A program made the translations under genes and the position numbers. DNA of 8,329 nt from Candidatus Dojkabacteria bacterium (GTDB lineage Bacteria > Patescibacteriota > Dojkabacteria > B142 > OLB20), in assembly GCA_020429485.1 (NCBI GenBank), contig JAGQLK010000045.1, positions 1 through 8,329 on the forward strand, given 5' to 3'. This document shows positions 7,241-8,329 of the stretch, piece by piece. The notes below the pieces were generated by a model, which made no database searches, was not told the DNA's origin, and worked only from the letters and a program-made list of their open reading frames with translations. How positions within the stretch are numbered: position 1 is the stretch's first letter; each line of letters begins with the position of its first letter.

Positions 7241-8138
7241 CTTTATTCTTCTTGAGCAATCTCTTCAACTTTAGTGCAGCCCTCACAGGAAAATATTTCA
7301 TTTCAGAAGTATACGCATTTAGTCTTGCGTTTGCATCTTCTGCCTGTTTCTGACTATCCACTGCTATATCTCTAAAGTTATCAATCTCTTTATTAAGCTT
7401 GATCATATGATTTTTCTGCCATTGGATTGTTGCTTGTAGATCTTCAATATCTTTGTCTTTCTTCGTTATTCTATCGCTGAACCATTCTTTCTGATAGTAA
7501 ACCTGCCAGAAATCATTTAATGGTTGGAGAGTCTTTCCAACTTGTTCATCCATAAAGACAATACCTAAGCCATTGGAGTGTTCAAATTCCATAGTTGCAT
7601 ACTTAGCTTTGATTTCTTCCCATAATTTGTATACTCCAAAGTCTTTCTTCTTTTGACTGATATCATGTAACATTATGACTCCGCTCTTAGACATTTTAGG
7701 AAGCCATGTATCAAAGTCGTCTTTGACTGCTTCATAAGTATGTAAGCCATCGATATGAAGCAAATCAATACTATTATCGTCAAAATCATTAACCGCATCA
7801 GCAAAGTATTTTTTGTGAAGATTGATCTTCAATTCTGCAAAATGTTTTGAAACTACTTTCTGTACTGATTCATAAACCTCACTATCATAAAATCTAGCAT
7901 GTTTGTCACCTTCCCAACTATCTACGGCATTCATCTCGGCATCTATTTTGCCATCAACTACTGCTTGAGCCATAGAAAAAAATGAGTGTCCATAATCAGT
8001 ACCAAGTTCTACTATTCGTGCGGGCTTGAGATTACGTACTAGATCGTATGCAAAAAAGAAGTGACCGCTCCATGCAGAACGATAGAAATTTAATGAATCT
8101 TTATACTCGAATTGTGGTTGAAAATATTGCCAATCCAT
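7230..8138 (-). CDS. Class I SAM-dependent methyltransferase (Methyltransf_24-like) with C-terminal coiled coil
   Basis: With the ATG at 8138 this is a 302-residue protein. The SAM-binding motif I is IVELGTDYGHSFF (42-54), with an acidic residue at the end of the second strand (AVDSWEGD, 71-78). LLHIDGLHTYEAVKDD (126-141) followed by SGVIMLHDIS (152-161) is typical of Methyltransf_24 enzymes, which often occur in glycan clusters and methylate sugars or small acceptors. After the domain, residues about 222-281 form a charged heptad-like helix, then a basic tail (FPVRAALKLKRLLKK, 283-297) that may bind the membrane. An in-frame TTG at 8153 would add five residues but lies inside the preceding gene, directly after a TAA codon; the ATG, four bases past the upstream stop, is preferred. 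The gene is likely co-transcribed with the upstream minus-strand gene. Its 3' end overlaps the epimerase gene by 11 bp in convergent orientation. The substrate is unknown; the cluster's own glycan is the natural guess. Confidence 0.85.
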   Translation of the reverse strand: MDWQYFQPQFEYKDSLNFYRSAWSGHFFFAYDLVRNLKPARIVELGTDYGHSFFSMAQAVVDGKIDAEMNAVDSWEGDKHARFYDSEVYESVQKVVSKHFAELKINLHKKYFADAVNDFDDNSIDLLHIDGLHTYEAVKDDFDTWLPKMSKSGVIMLHDISQKKKDFGVYKLWEEIKAKYATMEFEHSNGLGIVFMDEQVGKTLQPLNDFWQVYYQKEWFSDRITKKDKDIEDLQATIQWQKNHMIKLNKEIDNFRDIAVDSQKQAEDANARLNAYTSEMKYFPVRAALKLKRLLKKNKAKS

Positions 8139-8142
8139 ATTG

Positions 8143-8329
8143 CTAGAGTCCAATTATCTCATTAAAGGACCCATTAATCAAAGTACGTTTTGTAGAATAT
8201 ACGTCAATATCAGATGTAATTATTACTGGTCCATCTACTACACCCCATTTTGGTAGTACAGCCTCACCAGGAGGGATCATAAAGTTCTCATCTATAGAAG
8301 TTCCTACTTTAATATTTACATTTGCTGTT
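8143..8329 (-). CDS. C-terminal end of a probable secreted or surface repeat protein (5' part outside window)
   Basis: Reading the minus strand from 8328 gives 61 codons ending in TAG at 8145-8143. The peptide is beta-rich, with no Cys or charged helix. Its parts are ANVNIKVGT, FMIPPGEAVLPKWGVVDGPV, IITSDIDVYSTKRTL and a final NGSFNEIIGL. The pattern of a PPG turn, a GVxxGPV strand, SD and V(Y)xSxR, then GSFNE near a G resembles tandem beta-sandwich repeat units. I recall these from exported proteins of Actinobacteria, Chloroflexi and Patescibacteria, where GSFNE-type ends are usually followed by a W/Y-rich WFPWY linker into the next unit. Here the chain stops after GSFNEIIGL, so this would be the last, shortened unit. 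The methyltransferase ATG is four bases downstream, so the two genes look translationally coupled. The family name is uncertain; that the frame is coding is likely, given its codon pattern, its motif order and its fit to the methyltransferase start. Confidence 0.65.
   Translation of the reverse strand, partial: TANVNIKVGTSIDENFMIPPGEAVLPKWGVVDGPVIITSDIDVYSTKRTLINGSFNEIIGL

Noticed and set aside
8151..8153. TTG start for the methyltransferase
   Set aside because: It would overlap the upstream gene by 11 bp and adds only five residues; the ATG at 8138 follows the upstream stop by four bases and fits better, though TTG cannot be excluded.
1..8329. CRISPR array, insertion sequence, tRNA or attachment site
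   Set aside because: I saw no regularly spaced direct repeats, terminal inverted repeats, transposase motifs or tRNA-like cloverleaf, and almost every base is accounted for by coding frames.
1..8329. Alternative genetic code (UGA as Gly or Trp)
   Set aside because: Long frames with full-length conserved domains stay open under the standard code, with Trp as TGG and Gly as GGN throughout.

Overview
This is an AT-rich window, about one third G+C by eye, and it is almost wholly coding. It carries a cell-surface glycan or glycoprotein assembly cluster. The protein types, the lean spacing, the weak Shine-Dalgarno signals and the TAA/TAG-only stops resemble small-genome Patescibacteria (CPR); Saccharibacteria-like is my best guess. 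That assignment rests on remembered family resemblance, not on a marker gene. The reading frames fit the standard bacterial code, so there is no sign of UGA recoding.

Plus strand, 1-7240: five tightly packed genes probably form one transcript that begins upstream of the window. (1) The 3' part of a large polytopic membrane protein with a C-terminal extracytoplasmic domain (DUF7657/DUF7654-like). (2) A DUF2142-type polytopic membrane protein that overlaps it. (3) A 665-aa cytoplasmic tandem GT2 glycosyltransferase with an N-terminal coiled coil. (4) A GT4-like retaining glycosyltransferase that overlaps gene 3 by 32 bp. (5) A short-chain dehydrogenase-type sugar-nucleotide epimerase, most like UDP-glucuronate 4-epimerase.

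Minus strand, 8329-7230: two genes converge on the operon. The first is the C-terminal tail of a probable secreted or surface repeat protein, cut by the window edge. Four bases after it comes a class I SAM-dependent methyltransferase (Methyltransf_24-like) with a C-terminal coiled coil and a basic tail. The methyltransferase and epimerase genes overlap tail-to-tail by 11 bp.

A working model, which is inference: the epimerase supplies UDP-galacturonate or a related nucleotide sugar. The GT2-GT2 and GT4 enzymes build a glycan on the inner membrane face, perhaps held there by coiled-coil and basic segments. The two polytopic proteins act on the lipid-linked product at or across the membrane. The methyltransferase may cap or decorate the glycan. 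No flippase, polymerase, ABC exporter or initiating phosphoglycosyltransferase lies in the window. There are no RNA genes, mobile elements, CRISPR arrays or intergenic stretches longer than 21 bp.
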